From Struthidea cinerea (Eukaryota; Chordata; Aves; Passeriformes; Corcoracidae): a stretch of DNA of 64,000 nt. Positions within the stretch are counted from its first letter, which is position 1, and every line of letters starts with the position of its first letter. The stretch spans positions 194,678 to 258,677 of the forward strand of contig VZTI01000620.1 of NCBI GenBank assembly GCA_013397865.1, in the 5' to 3' direction. Below the pieces are notes generated by a model that did not search any database, was not told where the DNA came from, and was given only the letters and a program-made list of their open reading frames with translations. Positions 13,501 to 26,300 of the stretch are shown piece by piece. The translations under genes and the position numbers were made by a program.

Positions 13501-14930
13501 GCAAATTTCCTCTTTGTAATTTATTCCTTTTAATACAAACCTGGGGAAAGGTGCAGAGATAATTTGCAGCCTACTCTGAAAGTTAAGATAAGGATTATAT
13601 TGGACCATGAATTGATTATATTTAAAGCCATGGGACCCCCAGTGGCAATATTCCCCCAGCTGTTCCCTCTTATTTACAGCAGCACAGCTCTGGCTTAAAC
13701 ACTGCAGCTGATCTCGGCAGCTGAAGCATCACAGCACAAGGGGGGAAAGAGAGGGGGAGGGAACTCCAGGCAGCTCCAGTGCAGCCTTTTGTCCTCCATG
13801 GTCTGAGGTAGGAGCATGGGGGGCTTTCGTAATTCCAGCCCCCTCCTGCCACTGAGCTCGGGCACTTTGACTCCCATGACCTGCAAATGACCAAACTCTT
13901 ACAGATGTTGCACCCCTAATTAATAATATTTTTTAATGAGCTAATCCAATGTTTCTGCAGACAATTGGTGTTTCAGTACAGCACATGTCATCTAGCAATT
14001 GATCTCTGATATGGCAGTGATCACAGCCACTGTGTGTAGATACTGTTCTCTGAGGAAGTTTCCTTAGAAAACATTTCTATACAATAATATTTCTTTACCA
14101 TGAAGGTTTAATTTTGTAGCTGTGAGCTTGCTTGTCTCTGTATCCCCTTCACACTGTCTCCTCTATCTAATTTAGACTCAGGTTGAATATGAACTGCTTC
14201 TAAATGAATAACTGGTAGCTGAGCACAGGAAGACTCAGACCTAGTCAGGGTAACCTTGTTTTTGTTTGGGGTTGTTGGCTTTTTTTTTCTTTAATTATTG
14301 TTTGTTTATTTATTTTTTAAATAGCAAATATTAGGACAGAAATAAGACAATGATAAATGGAATGGAAGTACCAATTAAAATTAGCCACATGGCTGCATGG
14401 CTCAGAAAAGCATTTTAAAGTCAAAAGTTTTACATTTGAATGCAACAGTTTATGCCAGGAGCAATGCAAGATTGCTGAGTCAGGGCTGTTCACATATTTA
14501 CCATGTATTTAACCCAATACTCACATGTATGCTCTGAATTCAGAAGCACACACCTAACTGCCTGCACATTCAGCTTGACTTTCCAGGTGCAGAGTTAACA
14601 CAAATATACATTTATTTTACATTCCAAGGAATAAAAATAATCACTATTTTATTTTTACTTAAGATACTTACATTTGTTAACTCTCTAATATATCACATAT
14701 TACAGAGAGCTATTCCTAAATGGAATTGATGTGCTCGCAGTACAAATTGTTGACATAGTGGTTTTGGGTTTGTGTTCTCCATTGATACTAAATGGTCAAA
14801 CACGTTCCAGACTGTTGACAGGAGTCCCCAGTACATTCAGTGCTGTATCCCAAGCATCAGTCATGATATTTATGGGGGAATTGGTTGATTTTCCAGCTCT
14901 GGAGTTCTCAGGAAAGACAAAGACCTGTTG
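10549..14930. other. Intergenic
   Basis: Apart from the exon-like block at 11851-11973, only short G-rich runs are visible (near 12566-12577 and 13741-13760). Open frames here have no family or splice support. Confidence 0.55.
11851..11973 (+). other. Exon-like block of unknown identity
   Basis: 123 bp flanked by a good acceptor (atgtttttcgcag) on the left and a consensus donor (ATCA then gtgagttt) on the right. It is open in one plus-strand frame: two leading bases, 40 codons and one trailing base. The peptide includes KLFIIQPQHFISH and LGLYDLTTPHHHFWLNI, and codons mostly end in G or C, unlike the surrounding AT-rich DNA. The minus strand is also open here (TVADEVLWLDDEEFGLP), so the true orientation is uncertain. 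I do not recognise the family, and no partner exon was found nearby. Confidence 0.35.
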
Positions 14931-15065
14931 GTGTGAGTCTGGAGGAGGGCCACAAAAAATGATCAGAGGAATGGAATGTTTCTCATGTGCAGAAAGGCTG
15001 AGGAGCTGGGGTTGTTCCGCATGGAAAAGGCTCCAGGGAGACCTTATTGAAGCCTTTCAGTACAG
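14931..15065 (+). mobile_element. CR1 LINE internal fragment, plus orientation
   Basis: Matches the CR1 region between the end of the ORF and the 3' UTR: 'ggaggagggccacaaa', 'gatcagagg', 'aggctgaggagctggggttg' and 'gggagacctta'. About 135 bp; both ends are lost. Confidence 0.85.
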
Positions 15066-18000
15066 AGAACGGCAATTGCAGGTTTCATTGATTTGCAAAG
15101 TACATTTGCACTTCAGTGTTGTATGAAAACACTGAGGACTGAAGGAGACGTGGAGTCAGGACACAGCCACCCTTCCCACCTCACACTGACAATATCAGGC
15201 CTGCAGCAAAGGCACCGTGCAAACCTCCTCTAGTGAATGGGAAACCTGGGCCTTTGATTTTCCTACAGATTGGTAAATTGGATCTCATGTGATGAACATC
15301 AACACTATCCACTTAATAAGTGGCAGGATTTTACTTTGTTGCCTTACCCTTCTTGATGCATCTGATTTTATTTTGTCACTTAAGACTTGTGCCAGACTGG
15401 TTTGTTGGCATCTGCTGTGTACTCGTATGTTGGGATGAGCAGTGAGTTGTCAGGTTTTCCACTGACAGGTTTCTTTAACTTTTTTTGCCAGGAGAAACTG
15501 GGTATTTGCAGAAAGGAGGCTAATCCTGGAATAATGAGCGAAATAAAAGGTCAAAGATTGTCCTTGCCCCATGTCTTTATTTCCCTAGCCACTGAGCAGT
15601 GATTTTTAGACAGATTTCTGAGCAGTGACCTTGGCATCAATGTCCTGCCATGACTTCACCATATTGTCATCATGCCATGGTCTCAAAATGTAAAAAATCC
15701 TATCCTACTGCAGGAAATCTGACACTACCAATATTGCAATAACTGCAGTAAAGTGAACTGCAGAAAAATATGTTTCATGACAGTGGAAGCAGAAAAGCTG
15801 GTAGATGAATTGGATTCCTTTTTAGATGAATCTTCCATGGATCAGTAGGTTTATTCAGAGTTACTTAAAAAGCAGTTAACATTCCATTAGCAACAAACTG
15901 TGATCTGTGTCAGCAGTAAAGCATTGTTCAGTCATTTATTTTAGAATGAGCAGTCACTGCAGGGAGAAATAAAATTATGAAATGCCTCACAAGCAAATAA
16001 ATAGTAAGGCAAAGCCAGGGATTTTCTCTCTTATTCTAAGTATTAAGCCTTCCTCCTAGGAATATCTATTAATATACAGCAATTTTTTCCCCAATGTTTG
16101 CTGTGTGCAGGGTAAGTCAGAACTTTCTATTTCTTCTGGTAGTCTGGGCTTGTGATCAAAGACAAAAAAAGTGCATGCTCAGATTTGGCTACTGCTGTGG
16201 TATTTCACCAAAGTAAGAGCGTTGTTGGTTCAGCATTTTGTCTTCTGCTAACCTGGCTTCAGTCCCAAAGAGCTGCATTGAAAGAATCCCTTTCCTTGCA
16301 GCAGCAATGGATAGGGCACCATGCTCCAGAGGGCTCCTTACCTGATCGTGATCACCTTCTGTGCTTAAAGCAGCCTTTATCTCCCCATTCTCCTGACTCA
16401 GACAAACCCTGCACTGGCACAGGAGATAATGTTAGGCTCCTATTACTTTTGATGGGCAGTTTTGGTACTTGCAAACCTTTTTATGTCTTGTGAGACAGGT
16501 AAGGTATAAAACAGCCTTTGAGTGTCATTTGATACCATGTTGAGCCAGACATGAATAGAACAAGTAATCGTGAAATCTGTGCAAAACCCTCTCCAAGCTG
16601 GGCTGCTAATGGCATCTCCACGTACCCTAATGTCATTCTCCCGGGTGCATTATGCCAAGTAAAGCTCAGCCAAACATCAAACAATCAGAAAGTCGATTGC
16701 TTTGTACTGCTTTGAAGGCACTGCTCTGACTGTATAATCCTGCAGGCCCCTAGGGCAGATGGTCCCCACTACTGGACATGCCACATAAAACCAGGAGCTC
16801 AACAGCTGCAAAAGCTGCACTGTATTTTAACAATAAATTTAAATGTAGACCTCATTCCCAAAGTAACAAGTTCTGTGTTACACAATAATGTTGCTTCACA
16901 AGTTTTTAATCCTTGTTTTAATTACTCAGATAGATGAATCATTATAGGGAGCCATAGAGAGAGAAGGGAGGAAGAAATATAAATAAACACATGGTGACTA
17001 CACTGGTTAGACAACCCGTGTTTCTGCTAAGCCACCAGCAAGCAATGCACAGCTGACTCATTTGTGGCACATATGATTAAGACATTTGGCCATAAGTGCA
17101 ATACTGACTTTGAAAAACTTCTTGTGTTTTATGAATTAGGTATTTCTATCAATCAAATAAGTAGGTCAGTGGAAGTAATTTTAGATCGCTAATTGATATT
17201 AGCATTGAGAAATTAAGAGCTATTATTTACAGTAATAACAAATACCTACCCATTTCCCTGAGATTCTGCTGGGCCTACACAGATTAATGTGAAGGGGAAA
17301 GCTCCTTTTTCATCCTTTTCAGAAGAAAAGGATCCTGAGAGGTACTCTGATGTGGAGAAATGACGTTTTGGGGTTTTTTCCTACCAGTTTCTGATAGCGG
17401 CTGTCCTGATGTGGCATTAGGGCACAGAAATCATTGTGAGGGCATCTTCAAAAGCTGTAACTCGAGGCTGTGTTCATTCTCTCCCATTGCCATGTAAGAA
17501 GATTATGATAATGAATAGTAATTTAGAATTAATTCAAAGCTAAATCATTTGGGCTGCTTTTTTCCAGACCTGAGCCCTGACTGCAACAATTGTGTTTAGC
17601 TCCATTTCCAACAGCTAAATTCTTCTGCAGATTACATTTTCAGGGTGCAGGGCGATGGTGAGCAGCTTGCCCAGCTGTTCTGCAGCTCAGATTTAATGGT
17701 GTGTCCAAAAGCTTTGAAGTGAAATCTTTAAGTAAAAAACCCAGCATTTTGTAATCTTTTCCCATGTCAGACCGTTCCTTCCAGGAGCTGAAACACTAAT
17801 ATTTTCAAAATGGCTCAGTAATTCTAGTAAAAAGACGGAAGCAAGTAATGAGTAAGAGTTATCATTCTGGAAATCTTCCAGTGCTGCTGCTTAGAAACTG
17901 GTTTTTAAGAGATATACTTGGAGTTAGCCCTTGCATTATAAATAACACAGTCACCTCAGTGATGGAAGTGCAAATTATCAAGCTAGGAAACAAAAAGAAA

Positions 18001-20161
18001 TTTATTTTTAATAGTTTATGTAGTCACTATAATCCATAAATGCATGCAGATATTATGTAAAACACTGTGGATGTTACAACCACACAACTCAAATGTTCTT
18101 TAAATCGCTTTTGCAAGTGTATTCTTAATATCAGAAGAAATATGCTTAGTTCTGTTTAAACTATAAGAAATTAGAAAAACACATTTTTATATTAGGTCCA
18201 AGTTCAAATGACAATGGCATATCTTGCATAGCTCAGAAGTGACCTTGTACACATTGAAAAAAACCACATCATTTTATCCAGAAAGCACAGATTATGCATT
18301 AATCTCTTTTAAAATAGATAATATAATTAAATTGTTCCTTTGAAAACACCCTTCTGGTACCATTTTATTGCAAATTTTCCTATGGATTTTTGAAAGGTTT
18401 AGATGTATGACGGAATTTGAAAATCTACTACATGTAGCAGCAAGTGCAGGGAAGTAAATTGGGCATGAAATTTCTGGAGTGAGCACCACGTAATTTTTAA
18501 GGGATTCACCTCTACGCCACCTGCTAATCCATTTCTGGGAGAATTACAAAATTTTTGTGCATCTTGCAAAAAAAGTGCCATTTTAAATAGGAAAGCATAA
18601 CTTTGTAAGAATGAAACAAGGATAACAAAGCTTTTACGGAAAAGTGTCACTGAAATATTTCCTGAACACCAATCATTAGTTGTGAAGCCATTGCTGATCC
18701 ATAAATTCTGATTTCTTATGGTCAGAGAAACACTTGCTTCATTTATATGTGCAGATAGAGCCTTCCTATGAAATCCAGCTGCATTTGTGGTCTCAGCAGC
18801 ATTTAAGATAAATATTGCAACAGCTTCTTTCTCAATGTCTTCTAGAGATATCAGTGTGGACAGTATCTTTCCAGTGTTGTGCACTGAATTTATAAAGCTG
18901 ATTTTATTCTCACTTCAGGTTACCTGGTTTCTGACCAAAATGGGGCACCCTGCATTTAGAAGGAGATATTAAACAGCACCATTGCTGTTTTATGTGTTCC
19001 CAACATTTTCTGTAATAGCTTCTCCAAAAATGTGTGGCATAAACAAAATCCTCAAGCACATTGCAGTAAAAGGGTTTTATTGGTGCTCATTTGCACTGAC
19101 CTACATAGGTTGTTCTCAGGCTCCCCATTCCTGAGCAGTGATGCTCGTCCTGTATTGGAGCCAAGAAGGCACTTAATCCGTGCCAAGCCATTTTTTTGTC
19201 AAAGTACATTTTGCCATCAAAATAAAGGCGCACATACAATTTATGTTCTGTTAGTAAAATCAGGAAAAATGATCTCAATGGAGAAAGGAGGCAGGAGTTA
19301 TTCATCCAGTGATCTTACAAAGCATGTCTGCATAGATCTAATTTTCCACATTATATCAAGAGCAGAGAAAGCCTGAATTCCCATCTAAAGAATGGAAATA
19401 GAAACACATTAAGAATAGCACCTCTGATCTGTTTATTCTAGAAAAAAAAGGATAATCTGTCTCCATTCCTCACTGACTCCTCATAGCCTTCTGTACTTCG
19501 ATACTCTAAAGCACTCTGTAAAATATACCTAACACAAAATTACTGCAGCAGGACACTTTATTTCACTTCTACACTTTGTATAATTATCTAAGATATGAAG
19601 TTTTATGGGATGAATAAAACAGAATTGTTATTTTGTACACAGCAAAGATGTCCTAATTAATGAAATTTGCCAAAATGAGAATCTGAAAGGCATTCAAGGT
19701 CTGGATATACGACACACAACCACGTTTCACCTTAGCAAAATACTGCAATCTTTGCGTAAGGATTTTCTTGTGGAAGAGATCAGGGATTGTTGCTTGGTTT
19801 GCACGGGTGTAATGTGCTGAATGTCACACAGAATGTTCATTGAAACTTCCTATACAGTCTTATTAAACCAATATCCCTTAGAAAGCAAAGCATTAGTTTG
19901 AGTTACTCAGTCTTCAGATGTATTTTTTTTAAACTCAAACTTTTTTCTCTAAACTTGCTGAGACCTGTATGACATAAATTGTTAGGCATCCAAAGTCCCT
20001 TATAGAAAAACAGGAACATTACTAGGGCTCAGGCACTCTGAATCTTCCATGTAAAAACATACAATCCATGCATACATAGCTGCTTTAAAAAAATTTAACA
20101 AACCATATTTTTTTTTTTAATCTGCACAATTTATTTGTTCTCTCACCAAAAAATTAACAGA
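15066..20161. other. CFAP47 3' UTR (unknown length) and intergenic
   Basis: The right end must include the CFAP47 3' UTR, whose end is unknown. A 161-codon open frame on the minus strand (18399-18884) lies about 1.3 kb past the stop codon and is described as a finding. Nothing else is recognisable. Confidence 0.55.
20130..20135 (-). promoter_or_regulatory. Candidate poly(A) signal AATAAA for CFAP47
   Basis: The first AATAAA on the minus strand after the stop codon, only 26 nt beyond it. Others lie at 19557-19562 and 19076-19081, which would give 3' UTRs of about 0.6 and 1.1 kb. Sequence alone does not show which is used. Confidence 0.3.
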
Positions 20162-20383
20162 TCATAACTTTCTCTGTTTCTTCCTAAGGACCAAAGGTGC
20201 CCCTTTGACTGGCGAGGATGCTCCAGTGGTTGTAAGTTTCAGATTTTCACGTACAAAATTGCGCTGTCGGACTGTGGATGATCCTGTGTAGCTGCTGGTA
20301 CAAACCACTTTTGCTGCCGTTGTTGGTGGTACACTCTGTGGAGGAAGTCCATTGATTACATATGTCCACTGCATTGATTGTGT
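20162..20383 (-). CDS. CFAP47: CFAP47 exon H (last coding exon and stop codon)
   Basis: 222 bp of coding sequence, residues 338-410 plus a TGA stop at 20162-20164. The acceptor is tcactattttcag, preceded by a run of 16 T on the coding strand. It starts on a codon boundary, as exon G requires. The first part, MQWTYVINGLPP, supplies the last beta strand of the terminal Ig-like domain. The tail is polar and basic and ends LVLRKKQRKL, probably an unstructured C-terminus. It follows a 9.5-kb intron. Confidence 0.9.
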   Translation of the reverse strand, partial: TQSMQWTYVINGLPPQSVPPTTAAKVVCTSSYTGSSTVRQRNFVRENLKLTTTGASSPVKGAPLVLRKKQRKL

Positions 20384-23300
20384 CTGAAAATAGTGAACAG
20401 AGAAAGGAAAAAAAAAAAAAAAACAACTCAATCATCAGGTACCTTGAAAATTTGTCAGTGATTTAAGATGCAACACTGATTTCAAAAGATGTTTATCCTT
20501 TCCCATGTAATGTACTGGAATAACACAGAATGAGAATTGTGCTCCCGGAACAGAGGACTGAAATCACATTTAACTTTATTCAGGACCAGGCATAACAAAG
20601 ATGAGAAATTTATCTTCCCTGGCTGATCTAAAATTCCTTTTTTATTTAGTAAATCCTAGAGGTCTGTATGCTGTGCAAAGAGCTCTGAATGTTTTTCAAA
20701 GGTAACTATTCCATACTACAACATAAACTCAGGTTTATACCATAGGATTCACTTGCAGCTCTGCTATCTGTAATAATGGTATTATCAAATGCTGGAATTT
20801 CCACATTAAAACAATGAACAAAACTAAGAGAAAAGGGTTCAGAGTATGCACAAGAGAATTGAAGCTTCATGTCGGAATCTCTAGTTGGAGGCATATTTAT
20901 GTGGATTGAAAATGACACTCTTCATTTGCTCTCTGTTTATAACTGGTCTTGAGGAATGGAACATATGTTTCCATGTCATGTCTTGTAATGCTTGAATACT
21001 TGATTCTTCCTGAGTACACGGTCTTTATTCTTACTACACATCCCATCTATCCATGCTTAAGGACTTTTATTTCTATGAATATTAAGGGCATACTGCTGTC
21101 TACCTCCCACGCATTTTTTGTGCCCTGAAACAGAATTTTGGTTGTTAAAAACTCATGTGTAACTTTTGCAGATCTTCCGATCATTTTCCTCTCATAATGT
21201 ATCACTTTAATTTGTGAAAGCAGGTCTTTATTCCAAGTCTTTAGCACTTTCCTGTCATTACATCTGGAAAAAGTTACATGCCTGGGTTTCAGTTTTCTCT
21301 TCTTTTTAAAAAGAAAAAAAAAAAACAACACATAACTACAAACTAACAACAGAAATATTACAAACCCAAAAGATATTGCAAACTCCCCAGTAACTGTGTC
21401 ATTATGTCCAGCTTTGTATTATGCAAAAGGACAAAGCACTGCATGCCCACTTTAGGCATAGACCATCATCAATTCCCTCACCCCTATGACTGGAAATCCC
21501 AGGTTTTATGTTGGGAGCTTTTCTTTCTGCTTCTGAGATAAAACTAGTAGGGGAAGACTGAGTAAAAAATATGGCATGTATAGGTCTATGAAAATATATT
21601 AATACAAGTGAAATTTGGCTTTTATACAGAACATAGAGCATGAACATAGCACACAGAACATACCAGACTCTCTGACTTTTCAGCCTCAGAGCAGGGGAGT
21701 CACATGAAATGAGAGGTATTTCCAAATTCCCAAGGTCTGCCTTTCCACAGGACACAGCAGTGCAATCACACAGCTGTGCTGGCTGTGGTTCCAGAGCAGG
21801 TTTTTGGTGCTCTCCTGCTGCGTTGAACTACAGGGACACAGCTCACAGGGTCACCCTTCTCTGCTGCTTCCAGTCACAGTTTTATCATTACAGCAGGAAC
21901 TGTATTTATGTAATTCATCTCCTATCTAAAACTAACTTAATCCTTAGAACAATCAACTCTAGATAGAAGCATTACACCTAACACCAGGGTCATTTTTCAT
22001 CTGAGGAAACAAAAGGTCAGAAAGGCTGATATGCTCTCAAATCGATCTGGAAAACGGTGCAACAGTCAACCCTCAAAGCTCATGTGTTTTTCCCTCAGCT
22101 GGCAGTCCAACTTGCAGCGTGGCTGGATTTGTGGCGCATTTGCTCATTACAGTGTGACCCCTCTGCTCCTGCTTTGCTGCTGGGCGTGTCAGCACCCCAG
22201 TGAGCTCTGGCCTACAGAGAGGTGCCACAATACCCACACAAATGGTGACAAATTTTCACACATCATAAATGCTATCAACCATCTCCAAAGCATAGTGAGT
22301 CTATAGTTGTCTTTTTATTGCATTGTCTCAATTAACAATGGTCTAGGTAAAGCACTACAGACACCACAGAGATGAGTAGTCAACCTTCTCCACCACCAAC
22401 TTTCTGTAGAGTCATCCCATATTTATAGCAACACACAGAAGAGGGGAAAAAAAATTATAAAATGTTTCTTTGAATTTATTAAGTTTTTTTACATTAGTTT
22501 TATACTTGCCACTGAAAAATTTTGACTCTATTACGTTTATCTTTCTTATCTTCCATATGCTTCTTCCTATCGTTCTAATTGTTACCCTGTTCAGTGCTAA
22601 AGTACATTTAAGGAGTATCATTGCAAGCAGGTTTGAATTTATATTGCAGATATTCAACAAAAAGAAGTTTCAGAACATTAAACCATAAACTCTTTGGCTC
22701 AGGCTTTGTTCTCTGCTGTGCACTTATGGAGCATTTACATTATTTCAAAGATATACACATAGACTTACAGCTCCTAAATGCCATCATCATATGAATCTCT
22801 AATTGTAGTTTTAACCAGCATTTTGGCAACTGAATTATACTTTTCTGCACCAATGCTGAAGAAATACATGTGGGTTTTTTGCTGGGTATTTTTAAAGAAA
22901 CCTCTACTTGAAAATTGGCAGTACTGATTTTACATCATGTCTGCTGAACGACTCGCCTTATTCCAACAAGATTAGTAAATTAGAACTCAGTAGATATTTC
23001 ACCATGCATGCATAGTTTTTCAAAATTTTTATTAGTATTCTACTAAAATCAAAATCTAATTTAAATTGAATATTATTCTATGTAAGTCAGGCAGATAACT
23101 CATCTTTATTCTCAGCCTTATTTAATGCTGTGAAATGAATTAGTAACTCTACAGTCTGTAAAGGTAACATCCAGCAAAAGCAGGTGTGACATGAACCAAC
23201 ATCAGTATCTTACGTCCAAAGATAAAGCCGTCATTTAAGAAAAGTAAGTGGCTTTCCAAAGTTAGCTCATTATTTTATTACCTTCAGTACAAAATGAAAT

Positions 23301-26300
23301 GGTTTACCTCTCTTTAATAGAGCAGATGAACAATCTACTTTAAAGATAATTTAATCTCAGTGTCATATTCACTGTGTGCAAGTCTCATGAATTATTTCAA
23401 AGTCAGAGAAAAGATCCGAAAGGTGTTTCAGCCAGTGATTTAAACCGAGTAGCAAGTTACTAAAAAAATAATTTCTGTTCATGAAATTCACACATATTGT
23501 GACTTGACTATCTATAGTATTAGTAATAGTGGGATTTAAACAAAAATGGTGGGCTATGCCATCTCTCAACTTCATTTATCATCAGCATCAAACAGTAGAT
23601 ATAGACTCCTGGGTAGTAATAAACTTTTGTTAATTTCCTGTTTGCTATAGAAATAGCCTGGATTGTATGTTCAGTGAAAAAAGAGGGTTAGGGCTTGACT
23701 TGCCAAAAAAAAAGCTGCCTATTCTGTTGCTGTGTCAGGTGTTCTGTAGCAGGAGACACTGATATTTCCCTGATGGAAACTCAGTGGGTTCAATGGGGAA
23801 AATATGGGTGTTATGACATGAATTTAGATAGAATTCATCACGTTAAAAGGAAGGAAAATAAAAGGGCAATAAAACAAAAAACTCCACCCTAATAGCTCAT
23901 CTTGAACTATGGTAGTTCATCTATTGTAAATCACGTGCCATCATCCAAGACAATTGGAGACAATCATTGTGAAAAAATTGGGCATTTGTGTATTCATTAA
24001 CTGAAAAAAATTACTGTTGTGTCAGCTCAGCACTTTGGGCTAAAGGGGAAATGAGTGTCACACACATGGAAAGGTTACAGTAATTGTCAACGTAACCTGA
24101 GGTTTTTTATTTCACATTAGAGCCACAAAATCAGTAATTTTCAAAGCAACCTAGATTTAAGTAACTTTCAGTAAACCTTAGACACACACAAATGTCCATT
24201 TTACTAGAATACTTAATTTCCAAGGGCACGATATTGGGGTTTTTAAGAGCTGCTGAAGCCATAAGTATTTTTTTCGGGATAAGTCTGTACAGCTGACCTA
24301 CAGTAACTATTCCAACCAATATGAAAACTGCAGCAAGAGCAAGTCTATCAACTTCAAAATCCATGCAACTGCATCAAAGCTGCTGCTTTGGGTTTCCAGG
24401 TCAGACATGTCATAGCAAAGGAAAACACAGATCATCAGACTTTCAGACTTTTCTGGAATCCTGAAGAGGAGAGAGAGAGACTTCCAAAGGTCAGCTATAT
24501 ATGACCATAGAATTAAGATAGAATATTTTATTTACAAGCTGTATTTATTTGCATCAAAAGTGGGCCAAAATTTTCCAAATCTTCTTCCTATTTTTAAGGC
24601 AGTGCAGTTTATTGTATCAAATTTAGAATAATTCTAATACTAGCTTTGATAGTAACAAAGTCTAAAGATGAAGGTATCAAATCTGCTGCAATCTGTACTA
24701 TGACTAGAACAGAATTATAAAAGAGAAACTCTGCTAAGAGGATATATCTGATATAAACACAGGTAGTTAAGAATCCAGGCTCCCTGTGATGCATATCTAG
24801 GCCTATTTCACACGCAATTTAAGCAGAAAGACCAGATCATATTCTGAATGTCCTTGACAATCTGAGGGAGGATTTCTTGTTGAAATGAATTACTTTCTTT
24901 TTTCAAAACCTCAACATTCCTGAATCAAAATGTGAAGAGAATAACAATTTGGCTCACCTGACTGGAGCAATGGCCATCTACTGAGCTAAATCTCTCTGAA
25001 AAATGTTTTTAACAATTAAAAAATGAAACACACACTGCCACTTCTTACTAAATAACCTAAGTTATTCAAGTAAGTCATTTAATCATCTTGATGGCTGACT
25101 GAGTAATGTTCATGAAGAAATTTATTCAGCCAATACTTGCAAAAGTCACCAAATAATTTATATAAAAGGCTATTTTTTTGTATCCAACCCATTTTTACTG
25201 ATGGCTCATGATTCATAGGATTAATTTGCAAAACACAGACTATCCACGGGTGTTCACTGTAGGCTGGAAGTGCTGCTGAAGTAAATGGTAAATAACTGCC
25301 AAAGAAATCTGTGTCAAGAAAGTGGATTGGGAGCAAGGATCAGGAATTTCAAGGAACATTGTATTCCAATTAGCTTCCAAATAGTGTTGACCCAGAAAAA
25401 TCAAAATAAAATTTGCAACACTTCCTAAAAAATTAAAACACAGCAAATTACAGGTAGTGCATCAAATATTTCCTGGCCACCAATTTATATTTCAGTGGTG
25501 ACAAACAAAAAAAATGATGGATTACAATCGGTGTATACAGAATGAAATTAAAGCAAACCTTTGTGTGAACTGTGTAAGGGAAGTGCAAAAGCAAGAAAAC
25601 TCATGGATCAAGATAACGATGGTTTAGTAAATGAAGGAACGAGGGAGAAAAAAACCCAAAGCAATAAAAAACACCTCCCACAAGCAGACAAATGCCTACC
25701 CGGGCTCTGACCAATTTCTAATGAAGAAGATGGATAAGAATAATTTTCTTAGCTAAGAGAACACTTCCAGACATAATTAAAATTTACTTAATTGACTTCT
25801 GCAGTTCAAATACCAGGTGTTTCACAACATTGCTTAGACATTATACAATCAAAATCCTCCAGGACTGGCAATGGTCTGAATACCCTCATACAGCAATGGT
25901 TTCCACATTATTATCACCTTTTGCCATTATCAGAACTGTAAGTCTCAATAAGCAAAGTAACCTTTCCTCATGCTTGTGGATCAAAAATGTTGAGTACTGA
26001 TTCAGCACTCTGCTTCTAATCATAAAATTTAAGCCAACACCAACACGTATCTTATTTAATGGGAAATTATTTCAATTATTCTAGTAAGTTACTTCCATTT
26101 TTCCTCACTCATTCTTTTCAAAAGATACAATTTTAAATAATATTAAACTATGGTAATTAAGAAATCTACCAGGAACAAGGCAGAACGTATTTTCAGCAAG
26201 CTGCTGAATATGTAACAGTACTGTTTGCTGTTAAGATATGCAAGTTTGCACAGACAAGTTTAGAGAAGCCACACCTGGGTACTGTGGCTGGCACACTGCA

